A DNA stretch of 64,000 bases from JANQOH01 sp965242575 (GTDB lineage: Bacteria > Pseudomonadota > Alphaproteobacteria > UBA7887), in assembly GCA_965242575.1 (NCBI GenBank), contig OZ251461.1, forward strand, positions 310,001 through 374,000, read 5' to 3'. Under the pieces are notes generated by a model, which saw only the letters and a program-made list of their open reading frames with translations, ran no database searches and had not been told where the DNA came from. The position numbers and the translations under genes were made by a program. Every line of letters starts with the position of its first letter. Positions within the stretch are counted from its first letter, which is position 1. This document shows positions 49,901 through 58,889 of the stretch, in pieces.

Positions 49901-50908
49901 ATGATCTTCTCGATCGAGGACGTCGATGCAGGGCGCGTAGATCTTTCGGACGTGACATCGGGCCTGATACTTCCGCCGGTCCACCCCGGCGAAATGCTGC
50001 GCGACGACTTCCTCGTACCTCTGAAGCTCGGCGTAGAGCCGTTGGCGCGTGAACTCGGCGTTCCGGCGTTGGGCGATGTCGTGGACGGCCGCAGCGCCGT
50101 AACCTACGACATCGCGTCGCGGTTGGGCCGCCGCTTCGACACGTCCCCGGAATACTGGATGAATCTTCAGGCCCGATACGATTTCGACGTCGCCAGAGAC
50201 CGGAAGGACGTAAGCGCGTTCGTGGAGAACCTCGAGGAAAAGCCCGGGCGCGCGCTTTTCGACCCTTGGCGCGACCGGGACGCCGAGAACGACGACTCCG
50301 ACGAAGCCCCCGCGATTCGCCGCGACCAGCTGATCCACTATTTGACGGCGCGGCGCGGGCATGCGCGATACCTGTTGGTCGCCGAGGCGGCCGGCTACCA
50401 GGGGGCGCATTTCACCGGCATCGCCATGACGTCGGAGCGGATTCTGCTGGGCCACCTGAAGGATCGCGGCGTCCTCCCGCGCCACGTCCTGCCCGGCCTG
50501 GAGCCGCGCAGGACGTCCGCCGCCCGGCGTTGCGGCTCCGCGAGCGTCCGCCGCATGGGGTTCTCCGAACCCACGGCGACGATGGTCTGGAGCGCGATGG
50601 CGGCGCTCGGCGCGGACCCGCGCGAATTCGTGCTCTGGAACGCCGTCCCCTGGCACCCGTTCCGCGAAGGCGAGGGCATGCTGACCAACCGCCCCCCCAC
50701 CCCGCGCGAACGCGACGCCGCGCGCCCGCATCTGGAGAGGTTTCTCGCCCTCTTCCCCGGCGCGCGCCGGATCGCGGTGGGGAACGTCGCGCGCGACCTG
50801 CTCGCCGACCACGGCGGCGCCAGCCACGTCCGCCATCCGGCGAACGGCGGCGGCGGCGCGTTCCGGCGCGGGATGGCGCACGCGCTGGAGGACGCGGAGG
50901 CGCGTTGA
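49901..50908 (+). CDS. Fusion of HigA antitoxin and uracil-DNA-glycosylase-like domain
   Basis: 335 aa, AGAGGGG before the ATG. Residues ~24-100 are HigA: LPPVHPGEMLRDDFLVPLKL, ELGVPALGDVVDGRSAVTYD, TSPEYWMNLQARYDFDVA; the recognition-helix stretch is about two residues shorter than the usual GVPQTRISEIVRG. A charged linker (115-140) joins a UDG-superfamily domain (145-330): LVAEAAGYQGAHFTGIAMTSE, FVLWNAVPWHPFREGEG, NRPPTPRERD and SHVRHPANGGGGAFRRGM, where RHPANGG is the His-containing loop. No stop interrupts the two parts. The domain calls are from motif recall; the fusion itself is seen directly. Confidence 0.82.
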   Translation: MIFSIEDVDAGRVDLSDVTSGLILPPVHPGEMLRDDFLVPLKLGVEPLARELGVPALGDVVDGRSAVTYDIASRLGRRFDTSPEYWMNLQARYDFDVARDRKDVSAFVENLEEKPGRALFDPWRDRDAENDDSDEAPAIRRDQLIHYLTARRGHARYLLVAEAAGYQGAHFTGIAMTSERILLGHLKDRGVLPRHVLPGLEPRRTSAARRCGSASVRRMGFSEPTATMVWSAMAALGADPREFVLWNAVPWHPFREGEGMLTNRPPTPRERDAARPHLERFLALFPGARRIAVGNVARDLLADHGGASHVRHPANGGGGAFRRGMAHALEDAEAR

Positions 50909-50933
50909 CGCGGCGGCGGCGCGGGCCTATAGA
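50905..50933 (+). promoter_or_regulatory. Predicted promoter of rpmH-rnpA
   Basis: TTGACG (50905-50910), 17-bp spacer, TATAGA (50928-50933): the best promoter match in the window. The -35 overlaps the stop codon of the HigA-UDG gene. The rpmH GTG lies 45 bp downstream. Confidence 0.65.
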
Positions 50934-50977
50934 GCGGCGCGAATTGGCGGCCCCGCGCGCGCGACGGAGGATGCAAG

Positions 50978-51112
50978 GTGAAGCGGACCTACCAACCCAG
51001 CAAGCTCGTGCGCAAGCGGCGCCACGGCTTCCGCGCCCGCATGTCCGGCGTGGGCGGCAAGCGCGTCCTCGCGCGGCGCCGGGCCAAGGGGCGCAAGCGC
51101 CTCTCGGCCTGA
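50978..51112 (+). CDS. rpmH: 50S ribosomal protein L34
   Basis: 44 aa from GTG 50978 with GGAGG 9 nt upstream: MKRTYQPSKLVRKRRHGF, FRARM and KRVLARRRAKGRKRLSA, the complete L34 sequence. It is followed by rnpA, the universal order. The gene is short enough to be missed by simple ORF lists. Confidence 0.97.
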   Translation: MKRTYQPSKLVRKRRHGFRARMSGVGGKRVLARRRAKGRKRLSA

Positions 51113-51132
51113 ACCGCCGACCCGACCGAATC

Positions 51133-51498
51133 GTGGCCGCGCGCCCGCCGCGCCTCAAGCGGCGCAAGGATTTCGTGCGCCTCACCCGCAAGGGCCGCGC
51201 CGCCGCCGCGCCGGGGCTGGTGCTGCAATGCGCGCCGCGCCCGGCCGGCGCCGGCGAGGGCGGCCCGCCGCGCGTGGGGTTCACCGCCAGCCGCAAGGTG
51301 GGCGGCGCGGTGGCGCGCAACCGCGCGCGGCGGCGGCTGCGCGCCCTCGCCGACGCGATGCTCCCCGCGCGCGCCGCCGCCGACCGCGATTACGTCCTGG
51401 TGGCGCGGCGGACGACTCCCGCCCGGCCCTTCGCCGCGCTGGCCGCCGACCTCGAAAGCGCTCTCGCCCGCCTCGGCGCCCTGACCCCGGCGCCATGA
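51133..51498 (+). CDS. rnpA: Ribonuclease P protein component
   Basis: 121 aa from GTG 51133. Contains RLKRRKDFVRLTRKGRA, PPRVGFTASRKVGGAVARNRARRRLR (the RNR motif that binds the RNase P RNA) and DYVLVARRTTPARPF. Helps RNase P mature tRNA 5' ends. It starts 20 bp after rpmH; its stop overlaps yidD (ATGA). Confidence 0.93.
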   Translation: MAARPPRLKRRKDFVRLTRKGRAAAAPGLVLQCAPRPAGAGEGGPPRVGFTASRKVGGAVARNRARRRLRALADAMLPARAAADRDYVLVARRTTPARPFAALAADLESALARLGALTPAP

Positions 51499-51731
51499 CG
51501 CCCGGCCTCGCCGCGCGGGGGTTGCAGCTGCCCGTTCGCGCCTACCGCCTCGCTGTCGCGCCCTTCCTGCCCTCCGCATGCCGCTACGAACCGACCTGCT
51601 CCGCCTACGCGCTGGAGGCGTTGGCGCGGCATGGCGCGCTGCGCGGCGGCTGGCTCGCGCTCCGCCGCCTGACGCGCTGCCATCCGTGGGCGGGCTTCGG
51701 CTACGACCCCGTGCCCGGCGCGGAGGACTGA
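51495..51731 (+). CDS. yidD: Membrane protein insertion efficiency factor YidD
   Basis: 78 aa. Family signature CRYEPTCSAYALEALARHGALRGGWLALRRLTRCHPW with the three conserved Cys, and GYDPVPG at the end. Small amphipathic membrane-associated protein acting with YidC. Overlaps rnpA; 2 bp gap to yidC. Confidence 0.95.
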   Translation: MTPGLAARGLQLPVRAYRLAVAPFLPSACRYEPTCSAYALEALARHGALRGGWLALRRLTRCHPWAGFGYDPVPGAED

Positions 51732-51733
51732 GG

Positions 51734-53479
51734 GTGCAGGACCAGCGCAACCTGTTGCTCGCCATCGTCCTGTCGGTGGCGATCCTGTTCGGGTTCCAGG
51801 CGCTCTTCCCGCCGCCCGAACCGCCGCCGCCGGGGCCGCCGGTCGAGGAGGGCCGCGACAGCGTCCCGCCCGCGCCGCGGACGGCGCCGGCCCCCGCGGG
51901 GGCCGCGCCCGGCGCCGCCCCGGGGGCGGAGTCGGCCGCCCCGGCGGCGCCGCGCCTGCCGATAGGCGGGCGCGAGGGCGACCGGCTGCGCGGCTCCATC
52001 GCGCTCGCCGGCGGGCGCATCGACGACCTCGTCCTCTCCGACTACAAGGAGACGACCGACCCCGACAGCGGGGACATCCGATTGTTCTCCCCGGCGGGCT
52101 CCGCCAGCCCGTATTACGCGGAGTTCGGCTGGGCCGGCGGCGACGCGGAGGCGAGCGCGCTGACTCCGCCGCCCGACGCGCTGTGGACGGCCGACCGCTC
52201 CGCCCTCACCCCCGACCGGCCGGTGACGCTGACATGGACCGCCGGCGGCGAGGACGGAGCGCCCGGACCGCTGCGTTTCGAGCGCACGCTCGCCCTCGAC
52301 GACGACTACATGTTCACCGTCACGCAGAGCGTCGTGAACACCGGCCAGCGCCCGGTGACGCTGTACCCCTACGGCCTGATCAGCCGGACCGACGAGCCGG
52401 AGACGCTCGGGTTCTTCATCCTGCACGAGGGGCCGCTCGGCGTGCTCGACGGGACGCTGGAGGAGGTGGACTACGGCGACCTGCGCGATTCGCCCCCCAT
52501 CGCGCGGGAGAGCGCGGGCGGCTGGATCGGCATCACCGACAAATACTGGCTGGCGGCGCTGGTCCCCGACCAGGCGCTGACGGCGGCGGGCCGCTTCCAC
52601 CATACGCGGCGCGGCGGGCGCGAGAAGTTCCAGGTCGACTACCTGCTGCCGGGAATGACGGTGGAGCCGGGGCGGCGGATCGAGGTGACGAACCGCCTGT
52701 TCGCCGGCGCCAAGGAGGTGACGCTGCTCGACCGCTACCGCGACGAGCTGGGCATCGCCCGTTTCGACCTGGCGGTGGATTTCGGCTGGTTCTACTTCCT
52801 CACCAAGCCGTTCTTCTACATCCTCAACGCCTTCTTCGGCTGGCTCGGCAATTTCGGCCTCGCCATCCTCCTGTTCACGGTCCTGGTGCGGATCGTCTTC
52901 TTCCCGCTCGCCAACAAGTCGTTCAAGGCGATGCGCAGGCTGAAGGACCTGCAACCGAAGATGATGGAGTTGCGGGAGAAATTCGCCGACGACAGGCAGA
53001 AGATGAACGAGGAGGTGATGGCCCTCTACAAGCGGGAGAAGGCCAACCCCATGGCCGGCTGCCTGCCCATCGCCGTTCAGATCCCGGTGTTCTTCGCGCT
53101 CTACAAGGTGCTGTTCGTGTCGATCGAGATGCGCCAGGCGCCGTTCTACGGCTGGATACACGACCTGTCCGAGCGCGACCCGACCAGCCTGTTCAACCTG
53201 TTCGGGCTGCTGCCGTTCACCCCGCCGGAGTTCCTCGGCATCGGCGTATGGCCGCTGCTGATGGGGCTGACCATGTTCCTGCAACAGAAGATCAACCCCG
53301 CGCCGCCCGACCCGATCCAGGCGAGGGTGCTGATGATGCTGCCCATCGTCTTCACCTTCCTGTTCGCGACGTTCCCGGCCGGGCTGGTGATCTATTGGAC
53401 GTGGAACAACGTCCTCTCGATAGCGCAGCAATGGGTCATCATGCGTCGCGCCGACAAGCCCATCCCCGCCCCGTCGTGA
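51734..53479 (+). CDS. yidC: Membrane protein insertase YidC
   Basis: 581 aa from GTG 51734, GAGG just upstream. N-terminal helix (NLLLAIVLSVAILFGFQALF), a Pro/Ala-rich linker, periplasmic beta-supersandwich (to ~350), then the Oxa1 core with PKMMELREKFADDRQKMNEEVMALYKREKANPMAGCLPI and three further helices. The hydrophilic-groove Arg of TVLVRIVFFPLANKSFKAM is present. Essential for inner-membrane protein insertion. Confidence 0.96.
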   Translation: MQDQRNLLLAIVLSVAILFGFQALFPPPEPPPPGPPVEEGRDSVPPAPRTAPAPAGAAPGAAPGAESAAPAAPRLPIGGREGDRLRGSIALAGGRIDDLVLSDYKETTDPDSGDIRLFSPAGSASPYYAEFGWAGGDAEASALTPPPDALWTADRSALTPDRPVTLTWTAGGEDGAPGPLRFERTLALDDDYMFTVTQSVVNTGQRPVTLYPYGLISRTDEPETLGFFILHEGPLGVLDGTLEEVDYGDLRDSPPIARESAGGWIGITDKYWLAALVPDQALTAAGRFHHTRRGGREKFQVDYLLPGMTVEPGRRIEVTNRLFAGAKEVTLLDRYRDELGIARFDLAVDFGWFYFLTKPFFYILNAFFGWLGNFGLAILLFTVLVRIVFFPLANKSFKAMRRLKDLQPKMMELREKFADDRQKMNEEVMALYKREKANPMAGCLPIAVQIPVFFALYKVLFVSIEMRQAPFYGWIHDLSERDPTSLFNLFGLLPFTPPEFLGIGVWPLLMGLTMFLQQKINPAPPDPIQARVLMMLPIVFTFLFATFPAGLVIYWTWNNVLSIAQQWVIMRRADKPIPAPS

Positions 53480-53486
53480 CGCCGCC

Positions 53487-54125
53487 ATGCCGGACGCCGA
53501 CGCCGCGGCGCGGGAGGAGGCCGGGCGGCTCCTGTTCGCGCGGGAATGCGCCTTCGTCGCCGGAGCGGCGCGGATCGACCAATTGCCCGGGGCGGACGCG
53601 CCCGAGGTCGCCTTCGCCGGGCGTTCGAACGTCGGCAAGTCGAGCCTGATCAACGCGCTGGCGGGGCGCGCGGCGCTGGCGCGCACCTCCAACACGCCGG
53701 GCCGGACGCGGCAGATCAACTTCTTTGCGCTCGCCGGCGACCGGCTGCGGCTCGTCGACCTGCCGGGCTACGGATACGCCAGGGCGGCGAAGAGCGAGAT
53801 CGCGGCGTGGACGGGGCTGGTCGACGCCTATCTGCGCGGGCGGACGAACCTGCGCCGCACGGCGCTGCTGGTCGATGCGCGGCGCGGACTCATGCCGCCG
53901 GACCGGCGGGTCATGGCGGCGCTCGACCGCGCGGCGGTGGCCTATCAACTGGTCCTGACCAAGGCGGATGCGCTGACCGCCGCCCAGCTCGAGCGCCGCG
54001 CGGCGGAGGCCGGCGCGGCGGCGCGCGAACACGCCGCCGCCCACCCCGCGGTCGTCGCGACGAGCGCGCGGCGCGGGGCTGGAATCGCTGCGCTGCGGGC
54101 GGAGCTCGCGGCGCTCGCCGCTTGA
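53487..54125 (+). CDS. engB: Ribosome biogenesis GTPase YihA/YsxC (EngB)
   Basis: 212 aa. G1 GRSNVGKSSLIN, G2 NTPGRTRQINFF, G3 DLPGYGYA, G4 TKAD, G5 TSARRGAG. Needed for 50S subunit maturation. It lies 7 bp after yidC, as in many alphaproteobacteria. Confidence 0.95.
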   Translation: MPDADAAAREEAGRLLFARECAFVAGAARIDQLPGADAPEVAFAGRSNVGKSSLINALAGRAALARTSNTPGRTRQINFFALAGDRLRLVDLPGYGYARAAKSEIAAWTGLVDAYLRGRTNLRRTALLVDARRGLMPPDRRVMAALDRAAVAYQLVLTKADALTAAQLERRAAEAGAAAREHAAAHPAVVATSARRGAGIAALRAELAALAA

Positions 54126-54148
54126 CCGGCGGCGCGGCGGAGTCTTCC

Positions 54149-55519
54149 ATGCGCGCCATGGGCGCGGCGGACATCCACGTCATCGGCGGCGGCCTCGCCG
54201 GCTGCGAGGCGGCGTGGCAGGCGGCGCGCGCGGGGGCGCAGGTCGTCCTGCACGAAATGCGCCCGCTGCGCGCCACCGAGGCGCACCGGACCGACGCGCT
54301 CGCCGAACTCGTCTGCTCCAACTCGTTCCGCTCCGACGACGCGGAGAACAACGCCGTCGGGCTGCTGCACGAGGAGATGCGGCGCTGCGGCTCGCTGGTC
54401 ATGGCGGCGGCGGACCGCAACCAGGTCCCCGCCGGCGGCGCGCTGGCGGTCGACCGGGACGGGTTCTCCGAAACCGTCCAGGCGGCGCTGGAGGCGTCGC
54501 CGCAGGTGGAGATCGAACGCGGCGAGGTCGCCGGCCTGCCGCCGGAGGACTGGCGCTCGGTCGTCGTCGCCACCGGCCCGCTGACCGCGCCGGGCCTCGC
54601 CGCCGCCGTCCGCGGCCTGACGGGGGCGGAGAGCCTGGCGTTCTTCGACGCCATCGCGCCCATCGTCCATGGCGACTCCATCGACATGGCGAAGGCGTGG
54701 CGGCAATCGCGCTACGACAAGCCCGGCCCCGGCGGCGATCCCGCCGCCTACGTCAATTGCGCGCTCGACCGCGCGGGCTACGAGGCGTTCGTCGACGGCC
54801 TGCTGGCGGCGGAGACGGCGCCGCTGCGCGAGTGGGAGCGCGGGACGCCGTTCTTCGAAGCCTGCCTGCCCATCGAGGAGATGGCGGCGCGCGGGCGCGA
54901 AACCCTGCGCTTCGGCCCCATGAAGCCGGTCGGCCTGACCGACCCGCGCGCGCCGGAAACGAAGCCCTGGGCGGTGATCCAGTTGCGCCGCGAGAACCGG
55001 CTCGGCACGCTGTTCAACATGGTGGGATTCCAGACGCGCCTGAAACACGGCGAGCAGACCCGGCTGTTCCGCTCCGTTCCGGGGCTGGAGGGGGCGCGTT
55101 TCGCCCGCCTGGGCGGCGCGCACCGCAACACCTTCATCAACAGCCCGCGCCTGCTGGACGGCGAGTTGCGGCTGAAGGCCATGCCGCGGCTGCGGTTCGC
55201 CGGCCAGATCGCCGGCGTCGAGGGTTATGTGGAGAGTGCGGCGATGGGCCTCGTCGCCGGGCGCCTCGCGGCCGGAAGCGCCGCGCCGCCGCCGCCGGAG
55301 ACGGCGCTCGGCGCGCTGCTGGCCCACATCTCCGGCGGCGGCGACGCCGAGACGTTCCAGCCCATGAACATAAATTTCGGCCTGTTCCCGCGGCTGGCCG
55401 GGCAGGTCGGCAAACGCAACCGCAAGCGCGCCCTGGCGCGCCGGGCGCTCGACGCGCTCGACGCCTGGATCGCCGACCCGTTCGGGACCGCCGGCGCCTC
55501 CGGGACCGAAGCGGCGTAG
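54149..55519 (+). CDS. trmFO: Methylenetetrahydrofolate-tRNA-(uracil-5-)-methyltransferase TrmFO
   Basis: 456 aa. FAD dinucleotide motif VIGGGLAGCEAA (11-22), then the family segments LHEMRPLR, AELVCSNSFRSDD with the conserved Cys, VATGPLT, and TFQPMNINFGLFP near the end. It makes ribothymidine at U54 of tRNA from CH2-THF. An alternative ATG lies 9 bp downstream. 23 bp after engB. Confidence 0.95.
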   Translation: MRAMGAADIHVIGGGLAGCEAAWQAARAGAQVVLHEMRPLRATEAHRTDALAELVCSNSFRSDDAENNAVGLLHEEMRRCGSLVMAAADRNQVPAGGALAVDRDGFSETVQAALEASPQVEIERGEVAGLPPEDWRSVVVATGPLTAPGLAAAVRGLTGAESLAFFDAIAPIVHGDSIDMAKAWRQSRYDKPGPGGDPAAYVNCALDRAGYEAFVDGLLAAETAPLREWERGTPFFEACLPIEEMAARGRETLRFGPMKPVGLTDPRAPETKPWAVIQLRRENRLGTLFNMVGFQTRLKHGEQTRLFRSVPGLEGARFARLGGAHRNTFINSPRLLDGELRLKAMPRLRFAGQIAGVEGYVESAAMGLVAGRLAAGSAAPPPPETALGALLAHISGGGDAETFQPMNINFGLFPRLAGQVGKRNRKRALARRALDALDAWIADPFGTAGASGTEAA

Positions 55520-55535
55520 GCGCGCCGCGCGCGCG

Positions 55536-56276
55536 TCACGGGCGCGCGCGCAGCCAGCGGACCACTGCGAACCATTGCCGCGCCGCCGGCGACGGGGGTC
55601 CGCCGGCCCCGCGCGCCCGCCGGGCGAGGCGGAGGCGCGCCAAGCTGGCGGGCAGCAGCGCCGGGAGCGCCGAACGCGGCGCGCGGCGCGGCAGTTCCGC
55701 CAGATGCTCCCGGGCCCAAGCTTCCAGTTCGCGCGCGCCGCCCGAACAGAGCAAAGGGCGCGGGCGCGCCGGCGGCGCGCATGCCAGGCGGGCGAAGCCC
55801 CAGGCGCGGCCGGCCGCCAGCGCGCCGCGCTCCGGGACCGCTCCCGGCGCCGCGCCGAGCGCCGCGAGGGCGAGCGCGACGACCGCGCCGCAAGCGGAGT
55901 CGAGGTGGGCGGTCAGCTCGGCGCGGTCGGCGAACGGCGAGTCGTCGAGTTCGCGCCGGCGCGCCTCCACCAGCGATTCGACGCGCGGACGCGGGAGCCG
56001 ATCCGCCGCGCCGGTCTCCGCGAACGCCTGGGCGGCGGGATGCGCCGGCGGGCGGCCGCGATAGGCGCCGGCGACGGCCTCGAACCACCATTGCAAGCGG
56101 ATTTCGCCGAGCCGGGGCTCGCTGGCCGCGGCGGCGGCGCGCGCCAGTTCGCGATCGAGGGCGTGGAGCGCCAGAAGCCGCCCGCGCGCCGGAGGCGGCG
56201 CGAACAGGCAGGACAGGTAGCGGTCGTAGTCGCCGCGGCGCAGCTCCGCCGCGCACAGTTCGACCGCCGCGCCCAC
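55536..56276 (-). CDS. Squalene/phytoene synthase-fold protein, NDUFAF6-like
   Basis: 246 aa from GTG 56276; the longer frame would overlap secF. Shows the isoprenoid-synthase fold helices (AAELRRGDYDRYLSCLFAP, ALDRELARAAAAASEPRLGEIRLQWWFEAVAGAYRG, HPAAQAFAE), but no DxxxD catalytic pair is visible, so it is unlikely to make phytoene. The alphaproteobacterial version encoded beside secF is related to the mitochondrial complex I assembly factor NDUFAF6. Function here is inferred, not shown. Confidence 0.75.
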   Translation of the reverse strand: MGAAVELCAAELRRGDYDRYLSCLFAPPPARGRLLALHALDRELARAAAAASEPRLGEIRLQWWFEAVAGAYRGRPPAHPAAQAFAETGAADRLPRPRVESLVEARRRELDDSPFADRAELTAHLDSACGAVVALALAALGAAPGAVPERGALAAGRAWGFARLACAPPARPRPLLCSGGARELEAWAREHLAELPRRAPRSALPALLPASLARLRLARRARGAGGPPSPAARQWFAVVRWLRARP

Positions 56277-56311
56277 CCGGCCGGCCCGGCCGGGGCGCGG
56301 CGCCCGCCGCG

Positions 56312-57265
56312 TCAGCCGCTCCCGGGCGCGCGGGCCTCCTCGCGGCGCGCGAGTTTCTCGATCCCCAGGGGGATGAGCAGCGGCGCGGCGACGAAGATCG
56401 ACGAATAGGTGCCCACCAGCACGCCCCACACCATGGCGAAGCAGAAGTCGCGGATCACCGGCCCACCGAGAATCCACAGCGACAGCAGCGCCAGCAGGGT
56501 CGTCACCGACGTCATCACGGTGCGCGCGAGGGTGTCGTTGACGCTGCGCGACAGCAGGTCGGCGAGCGCCAGCGACTTGTACTTCCGCAAATTCTCGCGC
56601 ACGCGGTCATAGACCACCACGGTGTCGTTCATCGAATAGCCGACGATGAGCAGGATGGCGGCGACGGTCGCCAGGTTGAACTCCAGGCCGAGCAGCGCGA
56701 ACACGCCGATGGTGGCCACCACGTCGTGCGCCACCGCCGCCACCGCGCCGACGGCGAACTGCCATTCGAAGCGGAACCAGATGTAGAGCAGCATGGCGCC
56801 GAGGGCGATGACGACCGCCTGGACGCCGGCGCGGATCAGCTCGCCGCCGACCTTCGGTCCCACCGATTCCTGGCGCCGGTAATCGACCTCCCCGCCATAG
56901 AGCGAATCGAGCGCCGCGCGCACCTGCGCGATGGCCTCGTTCTGCGCCTCCTCGCCGCCCGGCTGGCGCTCGATGCGGATGAGGATGCTGGGATCGTCGC
57001 CGAGATCGGCGGCGCCGAACTCCTGCAACGACACCTCGCCGAGGCCCAGGCCGCCCAGCGCGCCGCGCATTTCGCCGATGTCGCCGGCCTCCCCGGCGTC
57101 GATCTCCATCAGGATGCCGCCGCGGAAGTCGATCCCGTAATTCAGGCCGTAGGAGAGGAACAGGACGACCGAGGCGGCGAGCAGCGCGGCCGAGCCGACG
57201 AAGCCGCGCCGCCGCCACGCCATGAACGGGAAGGCGGTCGGGGAGCGGAGCAGGCGGAATCGCAT
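56312..57265 (-). CDS. secF: Protein translocase subunit SecF
   Basis: 317 aa, six membrane helices. GLNYGIDFRGGILMEID in the first periplasmic loop, VGYSMNDTVVVYDRVREN, and ARTVMTSVTTLLALLSLWILGG are SecF motifs. With SecD it uses the proton gradient to complete export through SecYEG. 22 bp downstream of secD. Confidence 0.95.
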   Translation of the reverse strand: MRFRLLRSPTAFPFMAWRRRGFVGSAALLAASVVLFLSYGLNYGIDFRGGILMEIDAGEAGDIGEMRGALGGLGLGEVSLQEFGAADLGDDPSILIRIERQPGGEEAQNEAIAQVRAALDSLYGGEVDYRRQESVGPKVGGELIRAGVQAVVIALGAMLLYIWFRFEWQFAVGAVAAVAHDVVATIGVFALLGLEFNLATVAAILLIVGYSMNDTVVVYDRVRENLRKYKSLALADLLSRSVNDTLARTVMTSVTTLLALLSLWILGGPVIRDFCFAMVWGVLVGTYSSIFVAAPLLIPLGIEKLARREEARAPGSG

Positions 57266-57287
57266 GGCGGAACCCTCGCGGCGCGGG

Positions 57288-58874
57288 TCAGAGCGGCAGG
57301 ACGCGCGGGCGGACGCGGCCGAGCCAGAGGACGATGAGCAGCCGCGTCACCATGATCGCGGTGAACACCGAGGTCACGACGCCGATGGCCAGGGTGACGG
57401 AGAAGCCGCGCACCGGCCCGGAGCCGAACTGGAACAGGATCACCGCGGCGATCAGCGTGGTGACGTTGGCGTCGACGATGGCGCGCAGCGCCTGCCGGAA
57501 GCCGATATCGACCGCCGAGAACGGAGTCCGCCCGTTGCGCGCCTCCTCGCGTATGCGTTCGAAGATCAGCACGTTGGCGTCCACCGCCATGCCGATGGTG
57601 AGGACGATGCCGGCGATCCCCGGCAGGGTCAGGGTGGCCTGCAACGCCGACAGCACGCCGACGATCAGCGCCATGTTGACCGCCAGCGCCGCGGTGGAGG
57701 CTATGCCGAACAGGCCGTAGGAGAGCATCATGTAGGCGATCACGGCGGCGAGGCCGACGATGGCGGCGATCTTGCCGGCGGCGACGGAGTCGGCGCCCAG
57801 GCTCGGCCCGACGGTGCGCTCCTCGAGATAGGTGAGCGGCGCGGGCAGCGCCCCGGCGCGCAGCAGGATGGCCAGCTGCTCCGCCGTCTCGACGGTGAAG
57901 TTGCCGGTGATCTGGCCGTTGCCGCCGGGGATCGGCTCCTGGATCTCCGGCGCGCTGATGACCTCGCCGTCGAGCACGATGGCGAAGCGGCGGCCGACGT
58001 TCTCGGTCGTCAGGCGCCCGAATTTGCGCGCCCCGGACGTGTCGAAGCGGATGGCGACGGCGGGCCGCCCGAACTGGTCGACGGTGGCCTGCGCCAGGTC
58101 CAGGTTCTCGCCGGTGACGTCCGCCCGCCGGCGCACCAGGATCGGCGACGGCTCCCCGCCCCGGCCCGGCTCGTAGAGCAGTTCGGAGCCCGGCGGGACG
58201 CGCCCGGCCAGCGCCTCCTGGATCGACCCGCGCTCGTCGACCATGCGGAAGTCGAGGCTCGCCGTCTGGCCGAGCAGGTCCTTGATGAGCTGCGGGTCGT
58301 CGAAGCCCGGCACCTGGATCAGCACGCGGTCGTCGCCGCTGCGCTGGATCGTCGGCTCGGTGGTGCCGAGTTCGTCGAGGCGGCGGCGGACGATCTCGAT
58401 GGTTTGGGTTATGGCGTTGCGCTTGCGCTCCGCCGCCGCGTCGTCCTCGAGCGCGAGTTCGGCGCGCCCGTCCTCCGACACCGACACGGCGAATTCGCCG
58501 GCGGCGTTGAGCTCGTCGAGGATGCCGCGGACGCGGTCGCGGTCGCCGGGGTCGGCGAGGGCGAACGACACGCCGCCCGATTCGCGCCCGAGGCCGGTAT
58601 AGCCGATCCGCCCGCCCTCGGCGGGGCGAAGCCGGCGGCGGACGTCGTCGACGACGGTCTCGAGGTGCTTGTCGATGACGAGGTCGACGGCGACTTCCGC
58701 CAGCAGGTGCGAGCCGCCCTGGAGGTCGAGGCCGAGGTTGATCTGCTGGCTCGGCAGCCAGCCGGGCAGGCCGGCGGCGGTCCGCGACGGCAGGAAGTTT
58801 GGGAAGGTCCAGGCCAGCCCCATGAGCGCGACGACGCAGACGAGGGCGATCTTCCAGGTTTCGAAGCGGAGCAT
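57288..58874 (-). CDS. secD: Protein translocase subunit SecD
   Basis: 528 aa. INLGLDLQGGSHLLAEV (D1), VQVPGFDDPQ region, RFDTSGARKFGRLT, then six helices with IAGIVLTIGMAVDANVLIFERIREE and the proton-pathway Asp in that helix. Starts 15 bp after yajC. Confidence 0.96.
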   Translation of the reverse strand: MLRFETWKIALVCVVALMGLAWTFPNFLPSRTAAGLPGWLPSQQINLGLDLQGGSHLLAEVAVDLVIDKHLETVVDDVRRRLRPAEGGRIGYTGLGRESGGVSFALADPGDRDRVRGILDELNAAGEFAVSVSEDGRAELALEDDAAAERKRNAITQTIEIVRRRLDELGTTEPTIQRSGDDRVLIQVPGFDDPQLIKDLLGQTASLDFRMVDERGSIQEALAGRVPPGSELLYEPGRGGEPSPILVRRRADVTGENLDLAQATVDQFGRPAVAIRFDTSGARKFGRLTTENVGRRFAIVLDGEVISAPEIQEPIPGGNGQITGNFTVETAEQLAILLRAGALPAPLTYLEERTVGPSLGADSVAAGKIAAIVGLAAVIAYMMLSYGLFGIASTAALAVNMALIVGVLSALQATLTLPGIAGIVLTIGMAVDANVLIFERIREEARNGRTPFSAVDIGFRQALRAIVDANVTTLIAAVILFQFGSGPVRGFSVTLAIGVVTSVFTAIMVTRLLIVLWLGRVRPRVLPL

Positions 58875-58889
58875 GGAGCGCGGCCGGCC

